Part shown: piece by piece, positions 61,358 to 64,000 of the stretch | Layout of the letters: each line of letters starts with the position of its first letter | Position numbering within the stretch: position 1 is the first letter of the stretch | Assembly: GCF_000426185.1 (NCBI RefSeq) | Contig: NZ_AUEW01000007.1 | Coordinates: 186,001 to 250,000 of the forward strand | Source: Cellulomonas sp. URHD0024 | Lineage (GTDB): Bacteria > Actinomycetota > Actinomycetes > Actinomycetales > Cellulomonadaceae | Direction: 5' to 3' | DNA: 64,000 nucleotides | The notes under the pieces: model-generated | Told to the model about the DNA's origin: nothing | Database searches by the model: none | The model's input: only the letters and a program-made list of their open reading frames with translations | Program-made: the position numbers and the translations under genes

Positions 61358-62266
61358 ATGACCCTCGCTCCTGCACCAGTGACGTCCCAGCCCTTCGTCC
61401 CGGCGGGCACCGAACCCCGACTTCGCGTCCCGAGGAAGCGACGGATCCGATCTGTCGGAGTCGGGATCATCTCGGCCATCCTGATCGTCGTCGTCGTCTT
61501 CCCGCTCGTCTGGCTTGTCCTGGGCTCCCTGAAGACGCAGTCCGAGTTCCTGAACAACCCGGCGTTCGCTCTCCCGGAGAACTGGCTCAACTTCGACAAC
61601 TACACGCGTGCCATCACCGAAGGAAACCTTGGCACGTACGCCAAGAACAGCATCCTCGCGGTGGTCCCGGCGCTGTTCCTGACGATCGCGCTCGGGGTCG
61701 CGGCCGGTTTCGCGCTGGAGGTGATGGTCTGGAAGGGCCGCGGGACAGTGCTGCTGATCTTCCTCGCCGGAATCATGGTTCCGGGCCAGATGATCCTGCT
61801 CCCCCTCTTCACCATCTACTTCAAGCTCGGCCTGACCGGCTCGTTGTGGCCGCTGGTCATCACCTACACGGCGATCGGCCTGCCGCTCACAGTCTTCATG
61901 ATGGCGACCTACTTCCGTGCCGTGCCTCGCGAGGTGTTCGAAGCCGCGACTCTCGACGGTGCAAGCATGCTCCGCTCGTTCTTCACCGTGGGCGTGCCGC
62001 TCGTCCGCAACGCCGTGTTCACAGTCGCGCTCGTCCAGTTCTTCTTCATCTGGAACGACCTGCTGATCGCACTGACCTTCACCAACCGCGAAGACCTGCG
62101 CACCATCCAGGTCGGGCTGCTGAGCTTCCAGGGCCAGTTCGGCCAGGTCGAGTACGGCCCGACGATGGCCGCGATCTGCTTGAACGTCTTCGGCACCCTG
62201 CTGATCTACCTGTTCCTCAACCAGCGCATGATGACGGGCCTGAGCGCCGGCTCGGTGAAGGGGTGA
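61358..62266 (+). CDS. Sugar ABC transporter permease (MalG type, rhamnoside locus)
   Basis: A 302-residue permease with six membrane segments and the EAA loop EVFEAATLDGASMLRSFFTV near residues 191-210. Its stop overlaps the GTG start of the rhamnosidase gene by four bases (GTGA), so enzyme and transporter are coupled. Confidence 0.93.
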   Translation: MTLAPAPVTSQPFVPAGTEPRLRVPRKRRIRSVGVGIISAILIVVVVFPLVWLVLGSLKTQSEFLNNPAFALPENWLNFDNYTRAITEGNLGTYAKNSILAVVPALFLTIALGVAAGFALEVMVWKGRGTVLLIFLAGIMVPGQMILLPLFTIYFKLGLTGSLWPLVITYTAIGLPLTVFMMATYFRAVPREVFEAATLDGASMLRSFFTVGVPLVRNAVFTVALVQFFFIWNDLLIALTFTNREDLRTIQVGLLSFQGQFGQVEYGPTMAAICLNVFGTLLIYLFLNQRMMTGLSAGSVKG

Positions 62267-64000
62267 CCGCCACGGTCGCCGCCGTGCGCGTCGAGCACCT
62301 CGAGCGAGCGATCGGCATCTCCGAGGCGGAGCCCCGCCTGAGCTGGATCCTGCGGGGTGCGCGACGGGGCCCCGGTGCGATCGCCTACGAGCTCGAGATC
62401 GCCCGCGACTCCGACGCGACCAGGGTCATGCGGATCGAGGGCCCGGACTCAGTGCTCGTCCGCTGGCCCGCGGCCCCTCTGCAGTCGCGGGAGCGCGCAA
62501 CGGTTCGTGTGCGCGCCCTGTTCGGGGACGACGCGCACAGCTCGTGGTCGGAGCCGACGCACGTCGAACGCGGACTTGATGCCGCCGACTGGGCGGTCGA
62601 CTTCGTCTCCCCGTCCCCTTCGGCACCTCGGTCCGGACCGCGGCCGGCGCACCTGCTGCGCGCTCAGTTCGACGTCCCCGCGACGGTCCGCCGCGCGCGG
62701 CTGTATGTCGCGGCGCACGGCGTGTACGACCTCGAGGTGAATGGTGCGCCCGCTGAGGACGCCGTGCTTCAGCCTGGCTGGACCAGCTTCCGCCACCGAC
62801 TCCGAGCGCAGACGTTCGAGCTGGACGACCTGCTCGACGCTGGAAGCAACGTCCTGGGCATCTGGCTGGCAGACGGCTGGTATCGCGGCCGGCTCGGTTT
62901 CAACGGCGGGCTCTGGGACGTGTACGGCGACGATGTCGCCGTGATGGTCCAGCTCGAGCTCCTGCACGGGGACGGAAGCCTCGAGCGCGTTCCGCTGGAC
63001 TGGCGGACGAGCGAGTCGGCGATCACGGCGACCGGCTTGTACGAGGGGGAGAGCTACGACGCGCGGCGTCATCCACTGGGCTGGAACCAGGTCGGCTTCG
63101 ATGACAGCTCCTGGGTTCCGACGACCAACCTCGCACGGGACGCGTTCTCGGCCACCATCGAGGGACCGGCAGGCCCCCCGGTGCGAGTGGTGGAGGATCT
63201 CGCTCCGGTGGCAGTCGAGAGACGCCTCCACCGCCGTGTCCGCCTGGACTTCGGTCAGAACATCTCCGGTCGTGTCTCGCTGCGGGCTACTGCAACGCGC
63301 GGGCACCAGCTGACGGTGCGCCACGCAGAGGTGATCGAGAACGACGAGCTGTGCGTGCGTCCGCTTCGCACCGCGAGCTCGATCGACCGTTACACGTTCT
63401 CCGGCGACGGGCCCGAGACGTGGGAACCGCGCTTCACCCTGCACGGCTTTCGATACGTGGAGATCGACGGGTGGCCCGACGGGCAGGAGGTCGATGTGGT
63501 GGCGCGGGTCATCCACTCGGACATGCGCCGGGCCGGTTGGTTCAGCAGCTCGAGTGCGCTCCTCGACCAGTTCCACGAGAACGTCGTGTGGAGCATGAGG
63601 GACAACTTCGTCGACCTCCCGACCGACTGCCCTCAGCGCGACGAGCGCCTGGGCTGGACCGGCGACATACAAGCGTTCGCACCTGCGGCGACGTTTCTCT
63701 ACGAGAGCACCGGCGTGCTTCGCAGCTGGCTGCGCGATCTCGCGGCCGAGCAGCAGGAGTTCGGCTCGGTTCGCAACTTCCACCCGTGGCTCGAGTGCGG
63801 GTTCCCGGCCGACCCGGCTGCCGGATGGGGTGATGCCGCCGTGCTGGTGCCGTGGACGATCTACGAGCGCACCGGCGACCTCGCCGTGCTCGACGAGCAG
63901 CTGCCGAGCATGACCGCGTGGGTCGACCAGGTCGACGAGCTCACGGGCCGCACAGGTCTGTGGGCTGACGGGTTCCAGCTGGGGGACTGGCTCGACCCAC
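62263..64000 (+). CDS. Alpha-L-rhamnosidase, GH78 (5' part)
   Basis: The gene runs off the right edge, leaving 579 residues. It starts at GTG 62263. The N terminus VEHLERAIGISEAEPRLSWI is the usual GH78 opening, and the catalytic motif TDCPQRDERLGWTGD (residues about 452-466) carries the general-acid Asp/Glu region. No signal peptide is present, so it acts on imported rhamnosides, releasing L-rhamnose. A middle beta domain (WLADGWYRGRLGFNG) matches the Bac_rhamnosid_N fold. The missing part should hold the catalytic-base region. Confidence 0.93.
   Translation, partial: MTATVAAVRVEHLERAIGISEAEPRLSWILRGARRGPGAIAYELEIARDSDATRVMRIEGPDSVLVRWPAAPLQSRERATVRVRALFGDDAHSSWSEPTHVERGLDAADWAVDFVSPSPSAPRSGPRPAHLLRAQFDVPATVRRARLYVAAHGVYDLEVNGAPAEDAVLQPGWTSFRHRLRAQTFELDDLLDAGSNVLGIWLADGWYRGRLGFNGGLWDVYGDDVAVMVQLELLHGDGSLERVPLDWRTSESAITATGLYEGESYDARRHPLGWNQVGFDDSSWVPTTNLARDAFSATIEGPAGPPVRVVEDLAPVAVERRLHRRVRLDFGQNISGRVSLRATATRGHQLTVRHAEVIENDELCVRPLRTASSIDRYTFSGDGPETWEPRFTLHGFRYVEIDGWPDGQEVDVVARVIHSDMRRAGWFSSSSALLDQFHENVVWSMRDNFVDLPTDCPQRDERLGWTGDIQAFAPAATFLYESTGVLRSWLRDLAAEQQEFGSVRNFHPWLECGFPADPAAGWGDAAVLVPWTIYERTGDLAVLDEQLPSMTAWVDQVDELTGRTGLWADGFQLGDWLDP

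Overview
This is a GC-rich actinobacterial chromosome segment. The gene set (secreted GH16 with two discoidin-type modules, GH36, GH78, several sugar ABC transporters under ROK and LacI control, DUF2510 proteins) fits the Cellulomonadaceae, probably a Cellulomonas-like soil plant-polysaccharide degrader; that placement is inference. No rRNA or CRISPR array was seen; there is one tRNA, tRNA-Ser(CGA).

Layout. 1-4.2 kb: the 3' end of a ChvE-type sugar-binding protein with a strong terminator, three paralogous DUF2510 membrane proteins and a DUF1540 protein. 4.2-10.2 kb: an APH-fold kinase and a degenerate GGDEF-like protein, facing a 1343-residue fusion of an ECF sigma factor, a zinc-finger anti-sigma domain, membrane segments and large putative extracellular domains. 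10.2-17.2 kb: housekeeping genes (NAD(P)-binding protein, upp, tadA), an fdhD-fdhF formate dehydrogenase pair, a sirtuin, and a VapBC module with a palindromic operator, ending at tRNA-Ser. 17.2-29.6 kb: an accessory island with a DDE transposase translationally coupled to a tyrosine-recombinase-like protein, an AAA ATPase/subtilase pair matching the IetAS anti-phage system, and a cluster of poorly characterised genes (302-aa unknown, double winged-helix-like protein, OGG-fold protein, GIY-YIG nuclease).

29.6-40.2 kb is an alpha-galactoside utilisation locus: a divergent ROK repressor, GH36 alpha-galactosidase, three ABC transporter genes, galE, galK and a UDPGP-family uridylyltransferase, but no galT, which suggests a pyrophosphorylase route from Gal-1-P to UDP-Gal. 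40.2-56.8 kb is mixed: a frameshifted membrane protein, a trypsin-like protease, an extended YidD, a MalT-type LuxR regulator with two partners, a Fic protein, an RHS fragment, a GH16 laminarinase preceded by CelR/CebR-like boxes, a WYL regulator divergent from a hydrolase, an SRPBCC-like protein and an MCP. 56.9-64 kb is a rhamnoside locus: LacI regulator with SDR, three operator-like palindromes, substrate-binding protein, two permeases and a GH78 alpha-L-rhamnosidase cut by the window edge.

A dispersed intergenic repeat of about 219 bp, with a terminator-like hairpin, occurs in at least six copies (29.5, 40.6, 47.1, 49.3, 52.7 and 54.7 kb), usually just after the 3' ends of genes. It is the least explained structure in the window.
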